A stretch of DNA of 8,687 nt from Tannerellaceae bacterium (GCA_031273385.1 JAISRY010000018.1:1-8687); one strand, 5' to 3'. Positions 1-7,686 are shown, counted from the stretch's first letter. Notes: generated from the sequence alone by a model not told the origin. A program made the numbers and translations.

Positions 1-501
1 GCGGGTTTTCCGTTCGGCGAAATCGTTGTGCTTTCCGCCCTGGCAAAGGGGGCGGACACGCTTTGCGCCGAAGCCGCCATAGAAACGGGGTGTACGCTCA
101 TCGCCCCGCTGCCGCTGACGGCAAAGGAATACCGTAAAGATTTCGACGCCAACGATTTGCCGGTCTTTGAGCGTCTGCTTGCCGCCGCCAACGACTATTT
201 TCCCATCCCCTCGGCGAAAACAGACCACCAGGCTGTGCCGCGCACCTATTTCTACAGTCAGCTCGGACATTATATAATAAGCCATTGCCACCTGCTTCTG
301 GCGCTTTGGGACGGCGACGAACGGGATATCCAGCCGGGCGGAACGGCCGATGTGGTACGGATGGCGCTGGAGGGGCTGTCCGCCAAAACGTTGGACAAAG
401 CGCCGTTGTCCGTCATTCAGCTGGTCACACCGAAAGAGGGGGCGGAGCTACCGCAAAACCTTTTGACATTCAACCGTATACCGGAGGGGAGGAAAATATG
501 A
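1..501 (+). CDS. SLOG/LOG-like Rossmann-fold protein, 3' part (5' end outside window)
   Basis: The frame is open from base 1, so the true start lies upstream; the visible part is 166 residues ending in TGA at 499-501. Two stretches recall the SLOG/LOG (DprA/lysine-decarboxylase-like) Rossmannoid fold: an early hydrophobic strand followed by LSALAKGADTLCAEAA, resembling the DprA-type small-residue helix motif, and a later strand LLLALWDGD followed by QPGGTADVV, which fits the family's GGT nucleotide/phosphate-binding loop. Known of the superfamily: members bind nucleotides or nucleotide-derived ligands, and some (such as ThsA of Thoeris) serve as sensors in anti-phage systems. The stop codon overlaps the next gene's ATG (ATGA), so translation is probably coupled. 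I infer a ligand-sensing or ligand-processing partner of the downstream STAND protein. Without the N-terminus, further domains cannot be excluded. The family call is fairly confident and the role is not. Confidence 0.72.
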   Translation, partial: AGFPFGEIVVLSALAKGADTLCAEAAIETGCTLIAPLPLTAKEYRKDFDANDLPVFERLLAAANDYFPIPSAKTDHQAVPRTYFYSQLGHYIISHCHLLLALWDGDERDIQPGGTADVVRMALEGLSAKTLDKAPLSVIQLVTPKEGAELPQNLLTFNRIPEGRKI

Positions 502-3500
502 AATGGGAAAATGTCTATATCTTTATCAGCAGTACGTTCAACGATATGCACGCCGAACGGGATTACCTCGTGAAATATGTATTCCCCGAACTGGCCGAAT
601 GGTGCGAAGCGCGTAAATTGCGGCTGAGGGATATCGACTTGCGGTGGGGCGTCACGTCGGCGGATGCCGAAGCCCACAATACGGTAAAAGTCTGCCTGGA
701 AAACATTGATGCGTGCCGCCCCTTTTTCCTCTGTTTCCTGGGGCAAAGGCGGGGATGGAGACCCGATATGACAGGGGGAAAGGAGGTCAGCCGGGAAACG
801 CTGGAAGAGTATCCCGAACTGTACCGTTGCAAAGGCCGTTCGGTGACTGAAATAGAGATAGAACATGCGCTGCTGGCGCCGATGCTACGGATCATCGAGG
901 AGGAAAAAAGGGAACAACGCCGGTCGGAACATGCGCTTTTCTTCTTTCGTGAAGACAATTTCACACACCGTTTGACGCCCGAACAACGTAAGGTATACAC
1001 CAACGCCGCAGAGGGGGAAAGGGAACGGGATGAGGACGTTAAGCTACAGCTTTTGAAAGAGTCCGTCCGGATGAGCGGCAAAACGGTGACCCATTATGCA
1101 GGGGAGTGGGATCTTGCCATGCAAACGCCCGAACTGCTGACCGAACCGGACGGGGAGGAAAAAGCCAAGGGACGGCTGACCGCTTTCCATGTGGGCGACA
1201 GGGAGTTAAAACAGATCATTATCACCCAGTTGGAAGCCGAAATCCTGAAGCAGTTCCCCGGCAGGGAGACCATCCCCCCTCCCTACACCCCCCAGGAGGC
1301 CGACAGGGAGCAGCAAAGCCTGTTCGTCGACGTGAATATGGAGGGGTATATCCCTCAAAAAGCTATCGAACGGGAACTGGATAACTATATAAACGATTCC
1401 GGCAACGATATCTTTCTTCTCTTGGCGAGAGCCGGCCTGGGCAAAACGATGCTGCTGGCCAATTATGTCAGGCGCCTGGAGAGGGACGGCCATACGGTCT
1501 ATGCCCGTTTTTGCGGCGTATCCGACTTGTCGTCAGAGCCGTACAACCTGTGGAAAAGCTTGTTTGACGAAGCGGGAATCGCCTGTCCGCCTACGCTTAA
1601 CGACTTGCGGCAGCGCATGCCCGAACTGCTGGAAGAACTCTCCCGGAAAGGAAAACCGATCATTCTCATCGACGCCATCAACCAACTGCCCACCGGATTG
1701 GAGATGCTCTCCTGGTTCCCTCGGAAACTGCCCGACGGGATGAAGCTGATTCTGAGCGTGAAAGACGACGGGGAATCGGCTGCGGTGATCCAAAGCTGCA
1801 AGGGCGACCCGGACAGGCGCATCGGTGAACTATCCCCGTTTGAGGACAAGAAAGGCCTGATCGCCGAACATCTGAAGAAGCACCTGAAAGCGCTTGACGA
1901 CAAGCACGTTGACGCCATTTGTGAAGCGCCGGCGTCGGGCAATCCGCTGTTTATGAAGATCCTCCTGTCGGAGCTGCGGGTATTCGGCGCTTTCAAACAG
2001 TTGGAAACGGCCATCAAACGCTATGGCGAGGAGCCTCCCGAGGCTTTCCAGGCTGTGTTGCAGCGGCTGGAAACCGACGTGGCGTTCGATGTGATCGACC
2101 CCCGGAAGTCCGTCCCCTACCTGTTCGGCCTGCTTTCCCATGCGCGGAAAGGGCTGTCGGAAGAGGAGCTTATGTATTGCTTCGGCGCGGCCTTTCCGCA
2201 CAACGAAAGCGACAGGATCAGGGGGACGATCCGCTTTTATATCAGGCAGATGCGCCCCTTTATGGCAAGGCGCGAAGGGCGGACGGATTTCCTGTACGAA
2301 AGCTTTATGGTCGCGGCGAGAGAGCGGTACAAAAGTGGCGCAGACGGGTATCACCAGGCGCTCTCGGCCTGCTTCCTGAACTTCTGCGACCCCGGAAAGG
2401 ACGGGTTGTTTGAAACCTCGTCACCACGCGCCTTGCTGGAATATGCCTACCACCTTAGCCGGTATGATATACAGGAAGCGGAACGGCTGTACTGCACGAT
2501 TCCCTACCTGCATGCCCGATGCGGCATGTGCCCCATCGGGGAATTGCTGGCCGAATACAACATGTTCACACAACCGGCCACCGGGCAGTATTGCACGATC
2601 ATCACCCGTCATGCACAAACGCTGTCCCAATACGGTAATGCCCTGTTTTCCATTCTGTATTACGCCGCTTTTGATCATGCGAAGCGACAAATCGACAACC
2701 TACTTTCGACAGGAAGATGGAACAGACCCTGGATTTGTACGGACTTGCTGCATCGGGAAGAGGATACCCGCCGGCAGAACGAGGGGGCTCTCTCTTTACG
2801 GAAACTGGCGGAAAACACCCTGTCCGACACGGTGGCCATTCAAACGGCAAAAAACAGGAACCTGGCTTTCTATTCGGAAAGAAACGGGAGAATACGCTCC
2901 GTCGATACGACGACCCTCATCACGCATGAAACGATCATCAGGACGCAGCCGATGCGGCCGGTGAACATCACGGCTTCGGACGACGGCACATGGCTGGCGG
3001 TCGGTTACGACGACGGCACGGTTGAAGTTATCCGGCTGCTGTTCAACGAAAACGACATCCCCTGCCTTTCCGAACCGGTGAAGCGGCTCTCCTATTTCCT
3101 GCCGATGTACGATAATGGCGTGTTTGGGTTTGACGACCATTTTTTCTGGTATCAGAAAGATGAGGCAACGCTTGTAAAAACCGACCTTTCGGGAGAAAAA
3201 GCCGACCTGGAAATCCACCCGCCATATCAGGGGGAGCTGAGCGCTATTCTTTTCCGGCGGAAAGGGGTTGTTTTTTCCGTCCGCCAGGCGGAGGGGACAG
3301 CCTTGATTTCACTCCCGACGGACAGTCCGGAGGTGTTGGCCACCCGTTATTTCGACTATACCGACATCGCGGCTTACGTTCCGTTAAACGACGACCGCAT
3401 CGCCCTATCCCTGAACGACAACAGGCTGCTGGTACTGGACGGACATCTTGAGGAACAGGCCGGTATCACGCTTGATGCGCCTGTCGTCGCCGCCGTCGCC

Positions 3501-4664
3501 CTCGATGCGCAACTATTCCTCATTTACAGGGATTTCCATAAAGGGCAAGCTGTTTTGTGGGATCTTCCGACCGGTACGGTATCCCCTGTTTCGCTTGATC
3601 TGAGGATGACGTTTATCGGTCAGCTATCCGTCAAACGAAACAGGGATGGCAGCTTGTTTTTAATCACCGATGAGGTCATGTATACATTCGTTTTATCGGA
3701 CGAAAAGGCCGCGTCCCAACAGTCGAAAATTATTGCCGTCGATTACCGGACAGGAGGGACGGGCGGGGAGATGGACGCTCGGGAGCTGGTGATCGTCAAG
3801 GAGGAAGAGGGCTATTTCACCATTTCGCACAACGGTCGTGCGACGACGCTTCCGAAACCCTTCAACGCGGCATGGCGCAAGGTCTTATTCGCTGGAAACG
3901 ACGTGTATGCATTTGATTTCGGCGAGGGGTATGCCGTTTCGCTCGACGATAGGACGGTCACTCCGGTACAGCTGAAATCCAATCTCAACATCGCCTGTGC
4001 CGGCAAGGACAGGTATGTGTATTTCTATGATGCCGCAAGGCATCTACGCTGCCTGCAACATGATGCCGCGATCGACCTGTCGGCAGAACATTTCACCACC
4101 GCTTCGCTCCATGCGCTGGATCCCTATATCCTGCTCACAGGCAGTACCGACAATATCAAATCCGAAATACGGAACGAAACAGGCTATGACAGCGCACCCT
4201 TTCTGCTGCTCATTTATGAAATGGCTACGGATGGACGCCTGCATTTGATAGGCGAACGACGCTTCCTGAAATCGCAGGGGCATATTTTAAGTATGGCAAA
4301 AAGGGAGGGCGACAAGCTGCTTTATATCGTATTCTATACGCCCAATACAGGAAAAACGGATCAACCGCTCGTTGTCGGCTATGGGACGGCCGGTGATTTC
4401 CTGAATCGGAAAGAAAAGGAAAAAGCCTTGCACTGCCACAAAAACGAGTTCAGCCTGGCCTGTGTCAACCGATCGCTCCTGGTCTGTTCAAACGGTATAA
4501 TTGTCATGTACGACGGCGACAGCCTGGAATATCAGGCAGCCGTGGCAGCGGACGAACCATTCCGTTTTGTCCGGCAAATCAAGGGATTTCCTACCGCTAT
4601 CCTCGCCGTATGCGGAAAAAACGACATAACCCGGATAACAAATCACCAATTAAATAATAAGTAG
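498..4664 (+). CDS. DUF4062 - NACHT-like STAND NTPase with C-terminal beta-propeller-like region
   Basis: A 1388-residue protein. The start at 498 is chosen for the purine-rich ribosome site GGAGGGGAGG at 483-492 and because the DUF4062 strand begins immediately (VYIFISSTFNDMHAERD, residues 6-22; LRWGV at 48-52). Residues 1-110 are DUF4062, known from NPHP3- and TEP1-like proteins. The NTPase core has Walker A ARAGLGKT (310-317), Walker B IILIDAINQLP (388-398) with the small residue after Asp392 that is typical of NACHT, and GNP (481-483), a STAND GxP motif. Residues of about 500-780 are helical, including YHLSRYD near 651. From about 785 to the end the protein is beta-rich with propeller-like blades (SDDGTWLAVGYDDGTV from 827), enough for roughly two propellers. 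Family knowledge suggests an ATP-driven oligomerising switch in which the C-terminal repeats sense a trigger; the role of DUF4062 as effector or adaptor is inferred. No signal peptide is seen, so it is probably cytosolic. Confidence 0.88.
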   Translation: MKWENVYIFISSTFNDMHAERDYLVKYVFPELAEWCEARKLRLRDIDLRWGVTSADAEAHNTVKVCLENIDACRPFFLCFLGQRRGWRPDMTGGKEVSRETLEEYPELYRCKGRSVTEIEIEHALLAPMLRIIEEEKREQRRSEHALFFFREDNFTHRLTPEQRKVYTNAAEGERERDEDVKLQLLKESVRMSGKTVTHYAGEWDLAMQTPELLTEPDGEEKAKGRLTAFHVGDRELKQIIITQLEAEILKQFPGRETIPPPYTPQEADREQQSLFVDVNMEGYIPQKAIERELDNYINDSGNDIFLLLARAGLGKTMLLANYVRRLERDGHTVYARFCGVSDLSSEPYNLWKSLFDEAGIACPPTLNDLRQRMPELLEELSRKGKPIILIDAINQLPTGLEMLSWFPRKLPDGMKLILSVKDDGESAAVIQSCKGDPDRRIGELSPFEDKKGLIAEHLKKHLKALDDKHVDAICEAPASGNPLFMKILLSELRVFGAFKQLETAIKRYGEEPPEAFQAVLQRLETDVAFDVIDPRKSVPYLFGLLSHARKGLSEEELMYCFGAAFPHNESDRIRGTIRFYIRQMRPFMARREGRTDFLYESFMVAARERYKSGADGYHQALSACFLNFCDPGKDGLFETSSPRALLEYAYHLSRYDIQEAERLYCTIPYLHARCGMCPIGELLAEYNMFTQPATGQYCTIITRHAQTLSQYGNALFSILYYAAFDHAKRQIDNLLSTGRWNRPWICTDLLHREEDTRRQNEGALSLRKLAENTLSDTVAIQTAKNRNLAFYSERNGRIRSVDTTTLITHETIIRTQPMRPVNITASDDGTWLAVGYDDGTVEVIRLLFNENDIPCLSEPVKRLSYFLPMYDNGVFGFDDHFFWYQKDEATLVKTDLSGEKADLEIHPPYQGELSAILFRRKGVVFSVRQAEGTALISLPTDSPEVLATRYFDYTDIAAYVPLNDDRIALSLNDNRLLVLDGHLEEQAGITLDAPVVAAVALDAQLFLIYRDFHKGQAVLWDLPTGTVSPVSLDLRMTFIGQLSVKRNRDGSLFLITDEVMYTFVLSDEKAASQQSKIIAVDYRTGGTGGEMDARELVIVKEEEGYFTISHNGRATTLPKPFNAAWRKVLFAGNDVYAFDFGEGYAVSLDDRTVTPVQLKSNLNIACAGKDRYVYFYDAARHLRCLQHDAAIDLSAEHFTTASLHALDPYILLTGSTDNIKSEIRNETGYDSAPFLLLIYEMATDGRLHLIGERRFLKSQGHILSMAKREGDKLLYIVFYTPNTGKTDQPLVVGYGTAGDFLNRKEKEKALHCHKNEFSLACVNRSLLVCSNGIIVMYDGDSLEYQAAVAADEPFRFVRQIKGFPTAILAVCGKNDITRITNHQLNNK

Positions 4665-4665
4665 T

Positions 4666-6636
4666 ATGGATCACAATTTTTTTATAAAAATATCCTCCGG
4701 GATATTGTTGCCCGACAAACGATTGAGGGAGCATATCGACTTCTGTAAAAGGGCGCTTGAATCGGCTGATTTTCCCCAATACCAAATGCTGTGTTTGTCT
4801 GCCTTAGCCGGCAGCTACAGGGAGGCGGGCGATGCGGTATCGGCGAGAGAGGTAAATATCAAGGTGTTGGAACGGTTGGATGCCGAAAAGGAGATCATTT
4901 ACAAGGCTCCATCATTACAGGAGGTGATGGAAGATATGTATGTAACGGCCTGCGAAGCGATGGGGCAGTATGCGATTTCATATTCCGAATATGAAACGTA
5001 TATGAACAAAATCAAAGAGGTACGCCCACTGACCGAACAGCAGGCGGGGCAACTCGAATTGGTTGAAAACCTAAAGAACGAGGGGCGCGACTGGACCTAC
5101 AATATCCTGGCCCTTGCCAATAGATACCAGGATAATACCCAATTCGAAGAGGCCATGGCGCTGTATTCGTTACTGTTTATCTACCGCAGGCAATTGCGGG
5201 TTTCGCGTGAAAACATCAACCTGGCGATCCATAACTATACGGCCAACGTACTGAACCTGATTTCGGGATGTATCGCCTATTGCGAAGAGAATGGAGATCC
5301 CTGCAATCCCTACAACTATCTTTTCATCATAGAAAAAGCCATAACGCTTGTCAGTGAGTTCCAAAAAGATATGTCCACCAAAAAGGAGGCGGACGACGCC
5401 ATCGAATCACTGACTTCCCTTAAAAACGCTTTTGAAGAAGAACTGCAGGAAAAAGGCGCTGAGTTTTACGACTACTACAGCTCCGGGGGATATATGTCCC
5501 CCAAACTGTTGGAAGATGAAATACGAAATAATGAAACCATGAAAAAGATGATCCCACCCGGCTTTGAACCGGCCACCGAAAAGGATCGAAGAGCGGCTGC
5601 TTTCCGATCGGTCATTGCTCTCATATTCGCCTGGGTATGCGTATATTGGGCATCAGAAGTAGATGAAACATGGAAGATGGTTGCCCTTTACATTCTCTCA
5701 TTTTTCGGGATTCTTAGCGCCGTGTCGATGTATTCGAGAAGAAAAATCAAACGGAAAAGGAGTATGGGAATGGAAGCCATCATCATTTTGCTGGCCATTT
5801 CCGCAGGAGGTTGCAACATGAAAAGAGAATCGATCGATATAGCGGGAAAAGACATCCGGCCTATCATAGCGGAAGACATATCCAAACAGTTGTCGCAATG
5901 GCCGCTGAAAAATATGATTTTCGACCATAAACCATCCGCTATAATAACGCCGGAAAACGTTTTCCTGGAAATTCTCAAAGAGCAGGTTGCCGATGATGCC
6001 GTGCTGCATCCCGATATGACCTACCTGGTAACATACGGAAGCGGCCTGATAAAGGCAAAAAAAGAAGAATGTGAAGCCATGGCCTATTCCATTGTCAGGG
6101 ACGGCAAGTTGTACGATGACGGACTGGTTCTGTCTGTGCCTTTTACGGGGAAAACAAATACGACGGGATATACCAAAAAGGCACGATTCGATTACACGAT
6201 CATCACATGGATCGTGATCGGGTTGTTACTCGTTTTCGTTATCAGATACAGCCGGTATATCACAAAGAAAGGAAAGGCCTACATCGTACGTGCCGGTTTA
6301 GTGGAAACCCCATTTAGTCGCAAATTGCGGATCGCCATCGGGAAAGGCACGATGCTTGAGCCATTTCCGTTGTCGGTCGACATCAAATTCGTTTATGCCG
6401 ACCGGTATGGTGACGGCCAACTTGCTCTCGCCCATGTATCTTTACAGGAAAATTCGTCCATTGCCGTCGGGGAAATCGCATTCCCCACCCCACCCCATAC
6501 GAAACCGTTTATCTGCAAGGCTTGGGTTATAAGCGCCCATTACGCGAGCGGCGAAGTCTGGAAGAATACAAATGCCTATCAAGAAGAAGATAAAGCAAGG
6601 CGCTTCTTCGAGAAAAAACAATTAATCATTCATTAA
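4666..6636 (+). CDS. TPR-like membrane protein with four predicted TM segments and beta-rich C-terminus
   Basis: A 656-residue protein starting 1 bp after the stop of the STAND gene, with an A-rich leader and no clear Shine-Dalgarno, as is common in Bacteroidota. Residues 1-305 are helical, with TPR-like pairs (for example ILALANRYQDNTQFEEAMAL from 147). Hydrophobic segments lie at about 315-329, 337-356, 369-383 and 510-527. The basic stretch RRKIKRKR (358-365) and RYSRYITKKGK after the last segment place those parts inside by the positive-inside rule. That gives a cytoplasmic TPR domain, a short outer loop, a periplasmic domain of about 125 residues (384-509) and a cytoplasmic beta-rich C-terminus (528-656). 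TPR domains bind proteins, so it may dock the STAND protein at the inner membrane (inference). No named family is recognised. Oddities are the AISAGGC lipobox-like end of segment 3 and an internal ribosome-site/ATG pair before it. Confidence 0.8.
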   Translation: MDHNFFIKISSGILLPDKRLREHIDFCKRALESADFPQYQMLCLSALAGSYREAGDAVSAREVNIKVLERLDAEKEIIYKAPSLQEVMEDMYVTACEAMGQYAISYSEYETYMNKIKEVRPLTEQQAGQLELVENLKNEGRDWTYNILALANRYQDNTQFEEAMALYSLLFIYRRQLRVSRENINLAIHNYTANVLNLISGCIAYCEENGDPCNPYNYLFIIEKAITLVSEFQKDMSTKKEADDAIESLTSLKNAFEEELQEKGAEFYDYYSSGGYMSPKLLEDEIRNNETMKKMIPPGFEPATEKDRRAAAFRSVIALIFAWVCVYWASEVDETWKMVALYILSFFGILSAVSMYSRRKIKRKRSMGMEAIIILLAISAGGCNMKRESIDIAGKDIRPIIAEDISKQLSQWPLKNMIFDHKPSAIITPENVFLEILKEQVADDAVLHPDMTYLVTYGSGLIKAKKEECEAMAYSIVRDGKLYDDGLVLSVPFTGKTNTTGYTKKARFDYTIITWIVIGLLLVFVIRYSRYITKKGKAYIVRAGLVETPFSRKLRIAIGKGTMLEPFPLSVDIKFVYADRYGDGQLALAHVSLQENSSIAVGEIAFPTPPHTKPFICKAWVISAHYASGEVWKNTNAYQEEDKARRFFEKKQLIIH

Positions 6637-6657
6637 ACAAATAGAAAGGAGACAGTT

Positions 6658-7191
6658 ATGGGAAGATTAGGGGATTGGTTAGAGAAATGGGAAGCCGAAG
6701 TGGCGGAGATGCTGCGGAAGATCGTTTTTTCGAAAGAAACGAATACGGCTATCGTGGAGGCGGACGAGGTCTGTTTTTTCGGATCGGTACAGGGGCTTCC
6801 GCCGTCGCTGCATTACATGTCGATGGTCGGTACGCCGGTCGTAGCGCCTGAAATTTATGTCGTCGGGATAAAAGACGGCCAATTGATTCCGCCGAATATA
6901 TGGACGGGGACGCTGCTGCGGGAGCGGCTGGAATGGGCTTCGATAGCGTTGACGAAAGGAATGAGAACGCTGATGGACATTTGCGATGAAGAGTATTTCA
7001 CACGCCCAACGGCTGTCAAAACGGCCGTAGTCATAGCGACGGACGAAGCCTTTACCAAATACGACTTCGACCCGCTTCCGTCGCCTCCTTTCCCGGGAAT
7101 GAGCGCCGCAGACTGGGCGTTCGACCAATGGACGTTCCGCATCAGAACCACCGGCAGCGCATACCGGGAACTAAAAGAGAGCAAAAAATAA
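6658..7191 (+). CDS. Hypothetical protein, last gene of the operon
   Basis: A 177-residue protein with a good ribosome site (AAGGAG at 6646-6651, 6 nt before the ATG), 21 bp after the membrane-protein gene and thus in the same operon. I do not recognise the family. The N-terminus (MGRLGDWLEKWEAEVAEMLRK) looks like an amphipathic helix. It is followed by short hydrophobic strands (TAIVEADEVCFFGSV, VAPEIYVVGIKDG), a helix around LLRERLEWASIALTKGM, and a strand TAVKTAVVIATDEA, all consistent with a compact soluble alpha/beta fold. No transmembrane segment, signal peptide or catalytic motif is evident. The C-terminus is proline-rich then lysine-rich. Its place at the end of the operon and good translation signal suggest an accessory subunit, regulator or substrate of the system, but nothing in the sequence identifies which. 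Confidence 0.7.
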   Translation: MGRLGDWLEKWEAEVAEMLRKIVFSKETNTAIVEADEVCFFGSVQGLPPSLHYMSMVGTPVVAPEIYVVGIKDGQLIPPNIWTGTLLRERLEWASIALTKGMRTLMDICDEEYFTRPTAVKTAVVIATDEAFTKYDFDPLPSPPFPGMSAADWAFDQWTFRIRTTGSAYRELKESKK

Positions 7192-7218
7192 AATTATATC
7201 CGCGCGAGGGAGGAAGAG

Positions 7219-7241
7219 GGCTTCGACAAGCTCAGCCACCG
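7219..7241. repeat. 23-bp dispersed repeat, copy 1
   Basis: This segment matches 8626-8648 with one difference (GACAAG here, GACAGG there). It includes the small self-complementary GCTTCGACAAGC. It begins 28 bp after the operon's last stop codon, so it is probably an intergenic repeat rather than part of a gene. Confidence 0.7.
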
Positions 7242-7263
7242 AGGGCGAGCCGGTATGTCTATG

Positions 7264-7291
7264 GTAGAGACGCAAAATTTTGCGTCTCTAC
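7264..7291. repeat. Perfect 28-bp palindrome
   Basis: GTAGAGACGCAAAA is followed directly by its reverse complement, giving an uninterrupted 28-bp palindrome with an AAAATTTT centre. It lies 73 bp after the operon's stop codon. As RNA it would form a hairpin, but no T-run follows, so a classic intrinsic terminator is not supported. Similar GTAGAGACG...CGTCTCTAC palindromes are, to my knowledge, dispersed repeats in several bacterial groups. Confidence 0.85.
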
Positions 7292-7325
7292 ACGCACGGC
7301 GAACACATTGAATCAAAACAAACAC

Positions 7326-7379
7326 ACCCGTCATTGCGAGTACCCAATAAACTGCGTTTATCAAAAAGGGGAAATGACG
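7326..7379 (+). repeat. Hairpin element A, copy 1
   Basis: A 54-bp unit whose exact reverse complement is at 7771-7824. It has its own short terminal inverted repeats (CCGTCATT at 7328-7335, AATGACGG at 7373-7380) and an inner stem ATAAAC/GTTTAT around a 3-nt loop TGC. The stretch CGGCGATTGCAATCCC that follows (7378-7393) is shared with copy 3, so the full unit may be longer. It resembles a REP or very short MITE-like element. Confidence 0.88.
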
Positions 7380-7414
7380 GCGATTGCAATCCCGTTAGAG
7401 GGACCGAGCGGGAG

Positions 7415-7520
7415 AACGTCATGTCGACCGAGCGCATCGAGTGGAGACACCTCAGATCGAAAGGGCAGGCGGGTGCGTTTTGAGGTGTCACCACTCGCTG
7501 CGCTCGGTCGACATGACGTT
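7415..7520. repeat. Long hairpin, element B (40-bp arms)
   Basis: Arms 7415-7454 and 7481-7520 are reverse complements over 40 bp with two mismatches, separated by a 26-nt loop. The arm core is GTCATGTCGACCGAGCGC. Such a stem would be very stable as RNA or as a cruciform and could block or protect transcripts passing through. The arrangement resembles a paired REP unit (BIME-like). Confidence 0.85.
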
Positions 7521-7525
7521 CTTGC

Positions 7526-7546
7526 TTGCGCTCGGTCGACATGACA
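7526..7546 (-). repeat. Element B, partial arm copy
   Basis: TGCGCTCGGTCGACATGAC recurs directly behind the right arm of the long hairpin (first at 7499-7517, again here), so the end of element B is tandemly duplicated with a short spacer. Confidence 0.75.
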
Positions 7547-7565
7547 ATCGCATGCTGAAAAGAGA

Positions 7566-7613
7566 GGGAGGGGATTGGAAGCGGCGGCTTTGCCGCGCCT
7601 CCCATCCCCTCCC
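7566..7613. repeat. GC-rich hairpin beside a C8A8 tract
   Basis: GGGAGGGGAT (7566-7575) pairs with ATCCCCTCCC (7604-7613), and inside it GCGGC (7581-7585) pairs with GCCGC (7592-7596). Eight C (7611-7618) then eight A (7619-7626) follow. No T-run follows on the plus strand, so it is not a plus-strand intrinsic terminator. Confidence 0.65.
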
Positions 7614-7632
7614 CCCCCAAAAAAAAGACACC

Positions 7633-7686
7633 AATGTCATGTCGACCGAGCGCAGCGAGTGGAGACAACTCCGATCGAGAGGGCGG
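7633..7686 (+). repeat. Element B, direct copy
   Basis: It matches 7415-7468 with about six differences over 54 bp and extends past the hairpin arm into the loop (GATCGAGAGGG against GATCGAAAGGG). Homology beyond the arm indicates a repeat unit longer than the arm itself. Confidence 0.8.

Noticed and set aside
285..497. An N-terminal extension of the STAND gene starting at 285
   Set aside because: It overlaps the SLOG gene in another frame, its translation is low-complexity and not protein-like, and the ATG at 498 has a strong ribosome site with DUF4062 beginning at once.
417..4283. Numerous open frames on the minus strand and in other plus frames across the STAND gene
   Set aside because: They are shadows of a GC-rich gene: compositionally biased, overlapping each other and without translation signals of their own.
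7264..7291. Intrinsic terminator of the operon
   Set aside because: The palindrome is perfect but lacks a following T-run on either strand, so it is recorded only as a repeat.
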